The notes below the pieces were generated by a model, which saw nothing but the letters and a program-made list of their open reading frames with translations, did not search any database and was not told the origin of the DNA. Shown here piece by piece: positions 37,001 to 50,525 of a stretch of 64,000 nt of DNA (position 1 is the stretch's first letter; every line of letters begins with the position of its first letter). The stretch is from Anaeramoeba ignava (taxonomy: Eukaryota; Metamonada; Anaeramoebidae): NCBI GenBank assembly GCA_028826165.1, contig JAPDFW010000068.1:62001-126000 (forward strand), written 5' to 3'. A program made the translations under genes and the position numbers.

Positions 37001-37136
37001 CGTTAATTTTATATTTTATAATTTTATATTTAATTTTATATTTTATAATTTTATATTTTCTTTTTTTGTTTTAATAAATTGAAAAACATACAAGAGTTTC
37101 AATTTTTTCTTGTAACTCTTCTTCTGAAAGATTCAT
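25053..37136 (-). CDS. Giant coiled-coil protein with a 7.4 kb first intron
   Basis: Exon 1 is 37136-37092: ATG plus 14 codons, MNLSEEELQEKIETL, followed by a GTATGTTTTT donor. Exon 2 is 29694-25053, entered after TTGAAATTAAG with N-E-Q-I-N-Q-G, phase 0. Together they give about 1560 residues. Residues about 15-1050 are almost continuous coiled coil rich in Q, N, K and E. A non-coiled segment lies near residues 1050-1300 (FRSSPVVYIQRYLTDLIRHI, FDWENWAQTLFFKI). A Ser/Pro/Asn linker and a short basic coil, EEAERRRRAAEATAKKL, end the protein. At 27794-27804 the coil passes to the +1 frame: AQL then KYQKQCQALTKQTEQKLAEI, whereas the zero frame runs into Pro and Gly and stops. I do not recognise the family; a cytoskeletal, centrosomal or Golgi tether is possible. 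Confidence 0.65.
29695..37091 (-). repeat. 7.4 kb intron of 12-base TTTTATAAATAA-type units
   Basis: The interval is nearly all one degenerate 12-base unit. On the + strand it reads TTTTATAAATAA, interleaved with TTTTATATTTAA and TTTTATAATTAA; these differ only at two central positions. Occasional one-base insertions or shortened units break the register. Long apparent reading frames encode only NFINNFIFNF-type repeats on either strand and are artefacts of the 12-base period. The proposed donor (37091) and acceptor (29695) lie in unique sequence at the two edges. No transposon ends or genes are seen inside. Confidence 0.85.
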
Positions 37137-37411
37137 ATTTTAATTTTAAATTTAATTTTAAAATTTTTGAATATTTTTTTTTTTTAACAGAAAGTAAGAA
37201 AGAAAAATTATAAAAAAAATAAAAAAGAGAAAATAAAAAAAATGAAAAAAAATGAAAAAAAAAAATAAACTAAATTTTTTTTATTGTGGGCAAATAAAAA
37301 TAAAATAAATCATATAAATTACTATATATAATAAATAATATTTATAATTTATTTTTTATTTTTTTTTATTTTTCCATTTTTTTCATTTTCCAAAAATAAA
37401 AATACAAAGAA
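37137..37411. promoter_or_regulatory. Divergent intergenic region, giant coil gene / DPAGT1
   Basis: The 275 bases between divergent ATGs are A-rich on one side and T-rich on the other, with TATATATAATAAATAATATTTATAA near 37325-37350. This is the only space for two promoters. TATA-like content is suggestive only, given the background composition. Confidence 0.35.
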
Positions 37412-38569
37412 ATGCATAAAACAGAAACAATTTTGCTTTCTTTGCTATTTCTACCAATAATAATTCTAACAGCATTTACAGGAAAACCACAAATACAAAT
37501 AATAATCACAATTACATCAATAATAGCAATTATAGTTTATTTTTTCACAACAAAAATAATTCAAAAATGCATTCCGTTAATTGAAAAAGTGGGGATAACA
37601 GGAAAAGACCTTAACAAACTTTCAGACAAACCAATACCAGAAGCAATGGGCATAGTGCCTGGTATTGCCTACCTTGTATTTACGATTCTAATCCAATTAA
37701 TCCACCCCATAACATTGCAAGAGTACAACGCCGTCTTGACATCAATTTGCTTCATGATCCTTCTCGGTTTTGCAGATGATGTTCTCAACTTAAGATGGCG
37801 CGTTAAGATCTATCTCTCTTTGGTGGCAACACTGCCTATGGTTGTCTCATATTCCGGATCAACCCATATTTTGATTCCTGAATTTGCCAAAAAAATTCTT
37901 TCGCAAATTCCTGGAATTCCAGACCTTCCCACATTGATAGACATCGGGATCGGCTACAAACTTTACATGGTGCTTTTTACCGCGTTCTGCACAAACTCAA
38001 TCAACATCCTTGCGGGTGTAAACGGTCTCGAAGTCGGACAGTCAGTGGTCATCGGCTTTGGTGTTTTGGCTTACTCGATCCTCAAGATCATCGAGACGCC
38101 CGCATCTTCCGCGCTCACAATAGAGTACCACACTGTTTCTATTCTTCTTGTCATACCCTTCATCTCTGTGTGCTTAGCTCTGCTCAAATTTAATTGGTAT
38201 CCTTCTCGCGTTTTTGTGGGTGACACTTTTACTTATTTCTCTGGAATGGCTCTGGCTGTTATTGGAATCATCGGCCACTTCCCAGAAATGATGTCGTTGT
38301 TCTTCCTCCCCCAAATATTAAACTTTCTCTTATCTCTTCCTCAAATTCTCGGTATCTTCCCCTGTCCAAGACACCGTTTGGCTAAATATAATCCTAAAGA
38401 CGGTCTTCTTTATGGCGTTAAAGAACACCATAATTTGCTTAATTTTTGGCTCAGAATATTCGGTCCGAAAAATGAAAGAGTGCTTACTATACATCTTATG
38501 GTTTTCCAGTTTGTTTGTATTTTGCTCGCTTTCGCCATTCGTTATTTTTATGCTTTTCTTTTGAATTGA
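37412..38569 (+). CDS. ALG7: UDP-GlcNAc:dolichyl-phosphate GlcNAc-1-phosphotransferase
   Basis: This enzyme (DPAGT1/ALG7) starts the lipid-linked oligosaccharide for N-glycosylation, moving GlcNAc-1-phosphate from UDP-GlcNAc to dolichyl phosphate in the ER membrane. The 385 residues in a single exon match the family length (about 400). Seen motifs: KPIPEAMGIVPG near residue 75-87, the Mg-binding GFADDVLNLRWR near 118-129, NSINILAGVNGLEVGQ near 195-210, SRVFVGDTFTYFSG near 267-280 and the late PCPRHRLAKYNPKDG. About ten hydrophobic segments are visible. The middle of the gene is clearly less AT-rich than its ends. Very confident. Confidence 0.95.
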   Translation: MHKTETILLSLLFLPIIILTAFTGKPQIQIIITITSIIAIIVYFFTTKIIQKCIPLIEKVGITGKDLNKLSDKPIPEAMGIVPGIAYLVFTILIQLIHPITLQEYNAVLTSICFMILLGFADDVLNLRWRVKIYLSLVATLPMVVSYSGSTHILIPEFAKKILSQIPGIPDLPTLIDIGIGYKLYMVLFTAFCTNSINILAGVNGLEVGQSVVIGFGVLAYSILKIIETPASSALTIEYHTVSILLVIPFISVCLALLKFNWYPSRVFVGDTFTYFSGMALAVIGIIGHFPEMMSLFFLPQILNFLLSLPQILGIFPCPRHRLAKYNPKDGLLYGVKEHHNLLNFWLRIFGPKNERVLTIHLMVFQFVCILLAFAIRYFYAFLLN

Positions 38570-38721
38570 ATTTTTGTTTTTTTTTTATTTGGGAAATTCC
38601 TAAAAGATCTATTCCATTCATTTTAACAAAAAAAAAAATTAAAGAAAATTCAATTCCACAAAACAAAACAAAACAACAATTTTAAATTTTAAATTTTAAA
38701 TTATAAATTATAAATTATAAA

Positions 38722-41421
38722 TTATATTATTAAATCTTCAAAAACTAAATCTATTATTGAATTTTGATTTAATTGATAATAATCTTTGAAATCTTTCATT
38801 TCTTCTATAACTCCTTTTTTCAATCCAGATTTCACATCCTCAAATTCATCGTGATAAAGAAAATAAACAAATTGATTTATTGCTTCAAAAGATTTTCCTG
38901 AATAATCATGAACCTTATTTGTTTTGTCTGCAACATTTAGTTCAAACATACCTTTAAATAATTCACTTCTTATTATCAATATCAACTTATGGACTTTAAT
39001 TTCTTTTTCATTCTCGTTTTCTGAGCAAATTATTGTGAAATCCTTTTTGGAATCATCTTGTCTAGACAATTCATCCAAATCTCTTAATATTCCTCTTCTT
39101 CCTTTTTTTGATTTAATCCAATTCAAATCCAATCCAACTTCCTTAAATAATTCCCTCAATTTTCTTTTTTTATTACTTCTTTCTATCATAAGTTGCTCTT
39201 TCTGTTTTTTTAAAGAAAGAAACTTTGAGCTTTTCCCAAACTTGAAATTATCCATAAAAATATCATATTCGAGAGAAATTTGCTCTTTAAATTGCTCAAA
39301 ATCAGGGAAGCCTGTATAAATAAAATTCAGGGCAATTTGAACATCATCTTTTGCTTTTTGTTGACAAACATTAACAAATTTCTGTAAAACCGATGGATCA
39401 TTATTACTGCCACTTAATCTTATAGATAAAATTTCCTTATTTACAAGAAAACATGAAGAATCATTGCTTTCGATCCGATAATCTGAAAAAGTACTTGAAT
39501 CTAATAATTTCTTCATGTCTTCGATAATTGAATAAATTTGTAGCATCAAAGATTGAAATTTGAGTGAAAATACACTTTCTACTAAATTAAGAAATTTCGC
39601 ATCATTTCTCAACAATAATTCAAACAATTTTTCATTATGCTCCCTTTTTGCAATTAAAAGTGGCACTTTTTTGGATCTGATTTTACTATTCACACTTATC
39701 CCATTTTTGATCAACAACTTTGCAATTTTAACAGAATCTCCATGAAGTGCTTTTCTATATTTGCAAACATAATCCAAGGCTGTTTTTTCATATTTATTTT
39801 TGGCAGTGACATCTACTCCTTTCCCAATTAAATACTCGATAAATTTAAACGAATTTTGATTTTGGCAAGCCATGATTAATGGTGTATTTTGTTCTTTTGT
39901 CATTATGTTAATGTCAGCCCCATTCTCAATCAAATATTCTGTGACTGTCACTAAATTATTCTGAAATGCAAAATATAAAGGCGTTTCTTCGTTTTTTGTC
40001 TTGGCATTGACATCAGCTCCCTTTTCAACAAGAGTCTTGACAATTTGAAACGAAATTGATTTCTTGCAAGCAAAATGCAAAGGTGTTTCTTCATATTTTG
40101 TCTTGGCATTGACATCAGCTCCCTTTTCAATAAGATAATTCAAAATATCAATTGATTTATTATACTGACAAACATAGTGTAAAGGTGTTTCTCGATAATC
40201 AATTTTGTGATTAGGATCTGCTCCATGCTCAACAAGAACTTTCACAATTTCAAAAGAATTTTGTTGGCATGCAATATATAACGGTGATTCGCTATATCCT
40301 GTTTTGGCATTGACATTGACATTAGCTCCATGCTCAACAAGAATTCTCACAATTTCAACAGAATTTTGTTGACAAGCTATAATAAGTGGCTTTTCAAAAC
40401 GAATAGATTTGACATTAGCATCTGCTCCATGCTCAACAAGAATTCTCACAATTTCAACAGAATTTTTTTGACATGCAATAACCAATGGTATTTCTTTATA
40501 TTCTTCTTTGTCATTGACACTAACATTAGCTCCATTCTCAACAAGAATTTTCACAATTTCATAAGATTTTTGTTGACATGCAAAAATCAAAGGTGTTTCT
40601 TCATTGATTGACTCGACATTAACATCTGCTTTTTTTTCAATAAGAGTTTTCACAATTTCATAAGAGTTTTGTTGACATGCAAAAATCAAAGCCGTTTCTT
40701 CTTTGTTTGTTTCGAAATTAACGTTTGCTTTTTTTTCAACAAGATATTTGACAGTTTCAATTGAATTTTGTTGGCAAGCAAAATGCAAAGGTGTTTGATT
40801 ATTCTTATTCAAAACATTAATTTCTTCTCCTTTTTCAACAAGATATTTGACAGTTTCAAACGAGTTATTTTGTTGACAAGCAAAGTGTAAAGGTGTTTGA
40901 TTTGTTTTTGTTTTGACATTAATTTCAGCTCCTTTTTCAACAAGATATTTGACAGTTTCAAACGAGTTATTATGTTGACAAGCAAAATGTAAAGGTGTTT
41001 GATTTGTTTTTGTTTTGACATTAATTTCAGCTCCTTTTTCAACAAGATATTTGACAGTTTCAAACGAGTTATTTTGTTGACAAGCAAAATGTAAAGGTGT
41101 TTGTTTACTTTTTGTTTTGACATTGACTTCTGCTCCTTTTTCAACAAGATATCCAACACTCTCAAATGAATTTTGTTGACAAGCAAAGTGTAAAGGTGTT
41201 TGATTATTCTTTGTTTTGACATTAACATCTGCTTTTTTTGCAATAAGATATTTAATAATTTCAAGTGCATTATTTTGTTTACAAGCAAAATGCAAAGGTG
41301 TTTGGTTTAATGAGTTTCTATCATTAATATTCGCACCTTTTTTAATAAGATCTTTTACATCTTCTATAGAATTTCTTTCACAAGCAGTAAATAAATTTTT
41401 ACTTTTTGTTAAATGTGACAT
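38722..41421 (-). CDS. Ankyrin-repeat / BTB protein
   Basis: This 899-residue protein is encoded by one exon, starting at the ATG at 41421; a TTG three codons upstream is in frame but not preferred. Residues about 8-600 carry roughly 18 ankyrin repeats (QTPLHFACQQN, ETVKYLVEKGA, DVNAKTK). Repeats 4-6 (about 40800-41130) are nearly identical in DNA and so recently amplified. Next comes a degenerate BTB-like segment (FSDYRIESN, FLVNKEILSIRL). A second, clearer BTB sits near residues 790-870: DFTIICSENENEKEIKVHKLILIIRSELFKGMF, quoted here only as DFTIICSEN and KVHKLILIIRSELFKGMF. Such proteins often act as substrate adaptors. The gene starts 75 bases after the FolD stop on the same strand, so the promoter is very short or lies within FolD. 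Confidence 0.85.
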   Translation of the reverse strand: MSHLTKSKNLFTACERNSIEDVKDLIKKGANINDRNSLNQTPLHFACKQNNALEIIKYLIAKKADVNVKTKNNQTPLHFACQQNSFESVGYLVEKGAEVNVKTKSKQTPLHFACQQNNSFETVKYLVEKGAEINVKTKTNQTPLHFACQHNNSFETVKYLVEKGAEINVKTKTNQTPLHFACQQNNSFETVKYLVEKGEEINVLNKNNQTPLHFACQQNSIETVKYLVEKKANVNFETNKEETALIFACQQNSYEIVKTLIEKKADVNVESINEETPLIFACQQKSYEIVKILVENGANVSVNDKEEYKEIPLVIACQKNSVEIVRILVEHGADANVKSIRFEKPLIIACQQNSVEIVRILVEHGANVNVNAKTGYSESPLYIACQQNSFEIVKVLVEHGADPNHKIDYRETPLHYVCQYNKSIDILNYLIEKGADVNAKTKYEETPLHFACKKSISFQIVKTLVEKGADVNAKTKNEETPLYFAFQNNLVTVTEYLIENGADINIMTKEQNTPLIMACQNQNSFKFIEYLIGKGVDVTAKNKYEKTALDYVCKYRKALHGDSVKIAKLLIKNGISVNSKIRSKKVPLLIAKREHNEKLFELLLRNDAKFLNLVESVFSLKFQSLMLQIYSIIEDMKKLLDSSTFSDYRIESNDSSCFLVNKEILSIRLSGSNNDPSVLQKFVNVCQQKAKDDVQIALNFIYTGFPDFEQFKEQISLEYDIFMDNFKFGKSSKFLSLKKQKEQLMIERSNKKRKLRELFKEVGLDLNWIKSKKGRRGILRDLDELSRQDDSKKDFTIICSENENEKEIKVHKLILIIRSELFKGMFELNVADKTNKVHDYSGKSFEAINQFVYFLYHDEFEDVKSGLKKGVIEEMKDFKDYYQLNQNSIIDLVFEDLII

Positions 41422-41496
41422 TTTTATCAAAATACAAAATGAAAAATGAAAAATGAAAAAAATGTTTTATGTTTTATTTATGTTTTATTTTTATGT

Positions 41497-42636
41497 TTAA
41501 TTCTTCAGTTCATGCATTTTAAAACTTTTTAAAACATTTCTCATTAACATTGCAATTGTCATTGGACCTAAACCACCAGGAACTGGAGTAATAAATCCAT
41601 CTTCACCTAATGAAACCTTTGCATTTTCAAAATCAACATCACCAACAATTCGAAATCCACTTTTTTGAGTTTTGTCCGGAATTTGATTAATTCCAACGTC
41701 AAGAACAACTGCTCCTTTCTTAAGCCAACTTCCCTGAATAAATTCTGGTTTTTGGATTGCTGCGACTAAAATGTCAGCTTGTGAAATTTTCTCGTGAATA
41801 TCAGTTGTTTTGGAATGAACAATTGTCACTGTCGCGTTTCTGTTCAACAACAACATGGAAGTTGGAAGACCAACAAGATTTGAACGTCCAACAACAACCG
41901 CATGTTTTGATTCAATAGGGATGTTGTATCTGTCAAGTAATTCAATACATCCAAGTGGAGTGCATCCACTAAAAAGTGGATCTCTATCTTTCATTGCCAA
42001 TTTTCCCACAGATTGTGGAGTAAATCCATCAACGTCTTTTTTTTCATCAATCATATCCTTTTATTTATTTATTTTTTTATTTATTTTTCCCAAACAAAAA
42101 AAAGAGAAGTGTCAGATGTTTTTGTTTTTGTTTTTGTTTTTAGAATGAGATCAAAAACATATCAAAAAGAAAAAAATTTTTTTTTCTCATTTTTTTTTTG
42201 GAAATTTATTGATTACCAGAATTTGTGCTTGATTTATATGTATTGGTAATGGTAATTCAACAAGAATCCCATGAATATTGGTATCTTGATTGTATTTTTG
42301 TATAACTTTTTCAATTTCTTCTTGAGTTGTATTTTCTGGAAAAATTGTTTCGAAAATTTTGATTCCAACTTCTTCTGCACTTTTTTTCTTCATACGGAAA
42401 TAAATTTGCGAATCTTTTCTTTCTCCAACTAGAATTGCCGCAAGACCCGGAGTTTTATGCGTCACTTCTTTAAGTTGAGAAAGTTCATTTTTGACTTCTT
42501 GTTTTATATTTTGTGCAATTTTCTATTTCCGTTTAAAAGAAAAAAAAATGTGTTTGTTTTTTTAAATTTTTTTAAGAGAAGTTGTGAAAAAAAAATTTTG
42601 TTTAATATTAACTCGCCCATTAAAAACTGTTGCCAT
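41497..42636 (-). CDS. Methylenetetrahydrofolate dehydrogenase / cyclohydrolase (FolD type)
   Basis: Bifunctional C1-folate enzyme that oxidises 5,10-methylene-THF and hydrolyses 5,10-methenyl-THF. Three exons: 42636-42613 (eight codons, MATVFNGR), 42522-42217 and 42057-41497, all GT-AG in phase 0, for 296 residues, the normal monofunctional-module length. Motifs: SQIYFRMKKKSAEEVGI with the catalytic Lys region, GILVELPLP, KKDVDGFTP, PLGCIELLDRY, VVVGRSNLVGLPTSMLL (NAD(P)-binding), GAVVLDVGIN and TPVPGGLGPMTIAMLMRN. In the fourth-strand motif the usual Q of GILVQLPLP is E (GAA). That Gln is one of the Lys/Gln/Asp active-site residues of the family. No obvious targeting peptide, so probably cytosolic. 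Confidence 0.93.
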
Positions 42637-43130
42637 TTAAATTTAAATTTAAATTTAAATTTAATTCTTTTTTCTTTTATCAGATTAAAAAAAAAGAAAT
42701 GAAAGAAAAATGAAAAAAAAAATTTTAGATTTGAAAAAAAATTTTTTCTTTTAAACAAAAAGACTCGTCAGCAAAAAAAATAATTGTTTTTTTAAGAGAT
42801 TAATATAAAAAGCACAATCAAATAAAAAGATCTAATTAATTTAATTATTTAATTTCATTCATTTCAATATTCAAAACACAAGACATAACTTAAAAACAAA
42901 AATACAATTTTGATCTTTCTTTTCTTTTCTTTTTCTTTTCTTTTTAAATTTGATCAATTTGTTCCATTTTTTAAATTTGTTCCATTTGTTCCATTTTTTA
43001 AATTTGTTCAATTTGATCAATTTGTTCAATTTGTTCCATTTCTTTCAAAATCCAAAATTTAAAAAATTAAAAAATTCCATTTTTTTTAAAATTCATTTTT
43101 TTTCTTTTTTTTTAAAATTTAAAATTTAAA
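42637..43130. promoter_or_regulatory. Divergent intergenic region, FolD / first Rab
   Basis: The 494 bases between divergent genes hold AAATTTAAATTTAAA after the FolD ATG, mixed unique AT-rich sequence to 42910, then TTTTCTTTTC and TTGTTCCATTTTTTAAATTTG repeats (42955-43040). The last 50 bases before the Rab ATG (CATTTTTTT...TTTAAAATTTAAAATTTAAAATG) recur upstream of the next two Rab genes, so the proximal promoter was duplicated with the genes. Confidence 0.45.
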
Positions 43131-44210
<1,080 letters not shown>

Positions 44211-44931
44211 ATTATTCAAATTATATTTATAACAACTTTTGGATTAGATTTTGGATTTTTAATTTAATAGAATTTAATTTTGATTTTGAATTTGAATTTG
44301 AATTTGATTTTGATTTTGAATTTGAATTTGAATTTGATTTTGATTTTGAATTTGAATTTGATTTTCAATTTTGATTTTGAATTTGAATTTGAATTTGAAT
44401 TTGAATTTGATTTGAATTTTGATTTTGATTTTGATTTTGAATTTGAATTTGAATTTGATTTTGAATTTGAATTTGAATTTGAATTTGAATTTGATTTTGA
44501 ATTTTGAATTTGAATTTTGATTTTGATTTTGATTTTGATTTTGAATTTGAATTTGAATTTGATTTTGATTTTGAATTTGAATTTGATTTTGATTTTGATT
44601 TTGATTTTGAATTTGAATTTGATTTTGATTTTGATTTTGATTTTGATTTTGAATTTGAATTTGATTTTGATTTTGATTTTGATTTTGATTTTGATTTTGG
44701 AAATAAATTTTATATTGAAAAAAAGAAAAATTTTTTAATTAAAAAATTCTTGATTGAAATTAAATTTTCAATTCAATTCAATTCTATTATTATTTATTAT
44801 TAAAAATAAATATTATTTCCAAAATAATAAAACCAATTAAAATTCAAAAATTAAAAATTAAATTAAAAAATTCCATTTTTTTTAAAATTCATTTTTTTTC
44901 TTTTTTTTTTTAAAATTTAAAATTTAAAAAA
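44211..44931. repeat. Rab A-B spacer with TTTGAA/TTTTGA array
   Basis: The spacer starts with about 60 bases also found after copy B, continues as a 430-base array of TTTGAA and TTTTGA hexamers (44275-44700), and ends with the conserved proximal promoter copy. Apparent frames such as FEFEFDFDF are artefacts of the hexamer. The same arrangement follows copy B in a shorter form. Confidence 0.85.
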
Positions 44932-46107
<1,176 letters not shown>

Positions 46108-46592
46108 ATTATTCAAATTATATTTATAACAACTTTTGGATTAGATTTTGGATTTTTAATTTAATAGAATTTGATTTTGATTTTGATTTTGATTTTGAAT
46201 TTGAATTTGAATTTGATTTTGATTTTGATTTTGAATTTAATTTTGAATTTGAATTTGAATTTGATTTTGAATTTGAATTTGAATTTGAATTTGAATTTGA
46301 ATTTGATTTTGATTTTGATTTTGATTTTGATTTTGATTTTGATTTTGATTTTGATTTTGAATTTGAATTTTGAATTTGGATTTTGGAAATAAATTTTATA
46401 TTGAAAAAAAGAAAAATTTTTTAATTAAAAAATTCTTGATTGAAATTAAATTTTCAATTCAATTCAATTCTATTATTATTTATTATTAAAAATAAATATT
46501 ATTTCCAAAATAATAAAACCAATTAAAATTCAAAAATTCAAATTTTTTTAAAATTCATTTTTTTCCTTTTTTTTTAAAATTTAAAATTTAAA
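46108..46592. repeat. Rab B-C spacer with TTTGAA/TTTTGA array
   Basis: This is a duplicate of the A-B spacer with a shorter hexamer array (about 46165-46385), the shared GGAAATAAATTTTATATTGAAAAAAAG segment after it, and the proximal promoter copy before the next ATG. It holds no gene. Confidence 0.85.
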
Positions 46593-47551
<959 letters not shown>

Positions 47552-47782
47552 TAATTATTTGGAATTTTAATTTGATTTGATTTAATTTAATTTGATTTGA
47601 TTTGATTTAATTGGAATTTTTTGATTATTTTTTTATTGTTAAAAAAAAAATATTTCTTAAATAAAAAGAAAAAAAAAAGAAAAATTTTTTTTGACTTTTT
47701 TTTTTTGAAAATCATTTTTTCCCTTTTCAAATTTAATATAATTTAATATAATTTAATTTAATTTAATTTAATTTAATTCAAA
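47552..47782. other. Rab C-D spacer
   Basis: The 231-base AT-rich spacer has TTTAATTTGATTTGA repeats, poly-A/T runs and ATTTAATATAATTTAATTTAATT before the ATG of copy D. It lacks the long hexamer array and the promoter copy seen at the other two spacers, so copy D belongs to an older duplication. Confidence 0.5.
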
Positions 47783-48806
<1,024 letters not shown>

Positions 48807-49032
48807 ATGAAAATTGGAATTTTGTTTTTATTTCAAATGTTTATTTGCAAAACAAGAAAAAACTTTGATTAACCAAAAAAAAAAAATTGAATAAAACTTT
48901 CTGAAATTTGTAAAAAGCAAAAAAAAATTTTTAAAATGTTTAAAAAAAAAAAAAAAGTGGAACAAAAAAAAAATTTTTTTTTTCTTTTTTTTTTCAAAAT
49001 TGAAATTAAAACAAAAACAAAGTTTCTTTTCT
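48807..49032. other. Convergent 3' intergenic region
   Basis: The 226 bases between the Rab D and coiled-coil stops contain poly-A, AAAAAGTGGAACAAAAA and poly-T runs. The AAAGTGGAACAAA element recurs near 60765, and its complement TTTTTGTTCCACTTTT near 50470, all at gene ends. It could mark 3' processing, but three cases prove nothing. Confidence 0.3.
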
Positions 49033-50268
49033 CTAATTATTTTCTAAAGATTGATTTTTTACCAAAGTTTCAATAATTTTATCTTTTTCTTGAATTTTTT
49101 GGTTCAAATCCTCAGAATTCTTTTTAAGTTTTACAATTTTTGCATCTCTTTTTTTCAAAATGGAAATTAATCGATTAACTTTTTGGCGAAGTTTCAAGTT
49201 TTCTTCTTGAAAAATTAAGTTTTGTTCATTAATTTTAGATTGAATTTGATCAAGTTTTGTTTTTGAATCTTCAACAACAAAACTGAGTTCTTTGTTTACT
49301 TGAAGCAATTTAACAATATTAAGTTCATCTTCTTTTCGTTTTTCTTGTTCAAGTTGGTATAATTGTTGGAAGTCCATTTGATCCACATTTTTGATTTGTT
49401 TATTTTCTGTTTTATTTTTTTGATTTTTTTGATTTTTTTGCTTTTTATCTTCTTTTTTATCTTCTTTTTTTTGTGTTTGTTTTTCTTGATTTTGAGAAGT
49501 AAATTCATGAGATAAAGAAGATCTTGAAACTTTTGGATTTTTTCCAATTGGTCTTATATTATAAATGGGTTTTTTCTTAATTGGAATAATTTTTTCATTT
49601 TGATCAACATTTTTTGGTTTATTGATTAAATGAGGAGGAGATTTATTTTTGGGGGTGTCTTTATTATCTTTATTGTCTTTATTGTCTTTATTGTCTTTAT
49701 TGTCTTTATTATCTTTATTATCTTTATTTGCTTTATTATCTTTATTTGCTTTATTTGCTTTATTTGAATTTGCCATACTAAATGAACGGTTAAAATTCCG
49801 AGATATTTTGATATGATGTCGTTTTGGTTTTTCTTCTGATTGTGGATTTTCTTTTGGTTTTTTTATCTTGATTCTTTTCTTATGTATATTTGTTGATTCT
49901 GGATTATTTTTGTTTGGCAAATTTCTTGAATTTTGATGAGGATTATTTTGAGGTTCATCAATTTTTTGTTTTTGTGAAATTTGGTTTTCATGATTTTTTG
50001 TTGGTTCTTTGTCTTTTAAAATAGAAAATATTTGAAAATGAGAAATTTTTAAATATAAAAAAATTTTTTTTTTTTGATTTTTTTTTTTACTTTTTGATTT
50101 AGAAGTTGTTTCTAATAATTTATCTAATTCTTTTTTTTGTTGTTCTAATTGTTTTTGATAATATGAAAGACTGTCACTTTTTGATTCAACACTTTCTAAT
50201 AAATTTTGCATTTGTTCTAATTGTTGAATCTTTTTAGTTCTTTGTTCAATTTCTAATTCCAAATCCAT
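49033..50268 (-). CDS. Coiled-coil protein with DNK repeat linker
   Basis: About 411 residues read straight through. An N-terminal coil (residues 1-55, QRTKKIQQLEQMQNLLESVE), a basic Lys/Asn/Pro linker with an NKDNKDNKDNK repeat near 180-205, and a C-terminal coil (about 320-408, QQLYQLEQEKRKEDELNIVK, LRQKVNRLISIL). Positions 50090-50013 look like a 78-base GT-AG intron: the donor GTAAAAAAA matches those of the Rab genes, the content is pure A/T and the acceptor is TTTTAAAAG. Its length is a multiple of three and it has no in-frame stop, so both spliced and unspliced forms are open. I do not recognise the family. Confidence 0.6.
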   Translation of the reverse strand: MDLELEIEQRTKKIQQLEQMQNLLESVESKSDSLSYYQKQLEQQKKELDKLLETTSKSKSKKKNQKKKIFLYLKISHFQIFSILKDKEPTKNHENQISQKQKIDEPQNNPHQNSRNLPNKNNPESTNIHKKRIKIKKPKENPQSEEKPKRHHIKISRNFNRSFSMANSNKANKANKDNKANKDNKDNKDNKDNKDNKDNKDNKDTPKNKSPPHLINKPKNVDQNEKIIPIKKKPIYNIRPIGKNPKVSRSSLSHEFTSQNQEKQTQKKEDKKEDKKQKNQKNQKNKTENKQIKNVDQMDFQQLYQLEQEKRKEDELNIVKLLQVNKELSFVVEDSKTKLDQIQSKINEQNLIFQEENLKLRQKVNRLISILKKRDAKIVKLKKNSEDLNQKIQEKDKIIETLVKNQSLENN

Positions 50269-50525
50269 TTAAACAAAAAAAAGTGAAAAAAATGAAAAAA
50301 AAAATGAAAAAAAAATAAGAAAAAAATAAGAAAAAATTGCGAAAATTAATCAAAATCTTTTTTAAATTAAATTGAAATTTATTTATTTATTTATTAATTA
50401 AAATCTTTTTTAAATTAAATTGAAATTTATTTATTTATTTATTTATTGATTAAAAAAAAAAGTTTGCTTTTTTTTGTTCCACTTTTTTTTTTTTTAAACA
50501 TTTTAAAAATAAAATAAAAAACAAA
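50269..50525. other. Intergenic region between Pol epsilon and the coiled-coil gene
   Basis: The 257 bases contain a perfect direct repeat of about 45 bases (ATTAAAATCTTTTTTAAATT... at 50396-50440 and a shifted copy before it), ATTTATTTATTTATT tetramers and a poly-T run. No gene is visible. Confidence 0.4.

Noticed and set aside
29700-37080. CRISPR-like regular array
   Set aside because: Units are contiguous with no unique spacers and no cas genes are present; this is eukaryotic tandem repeat DNA.
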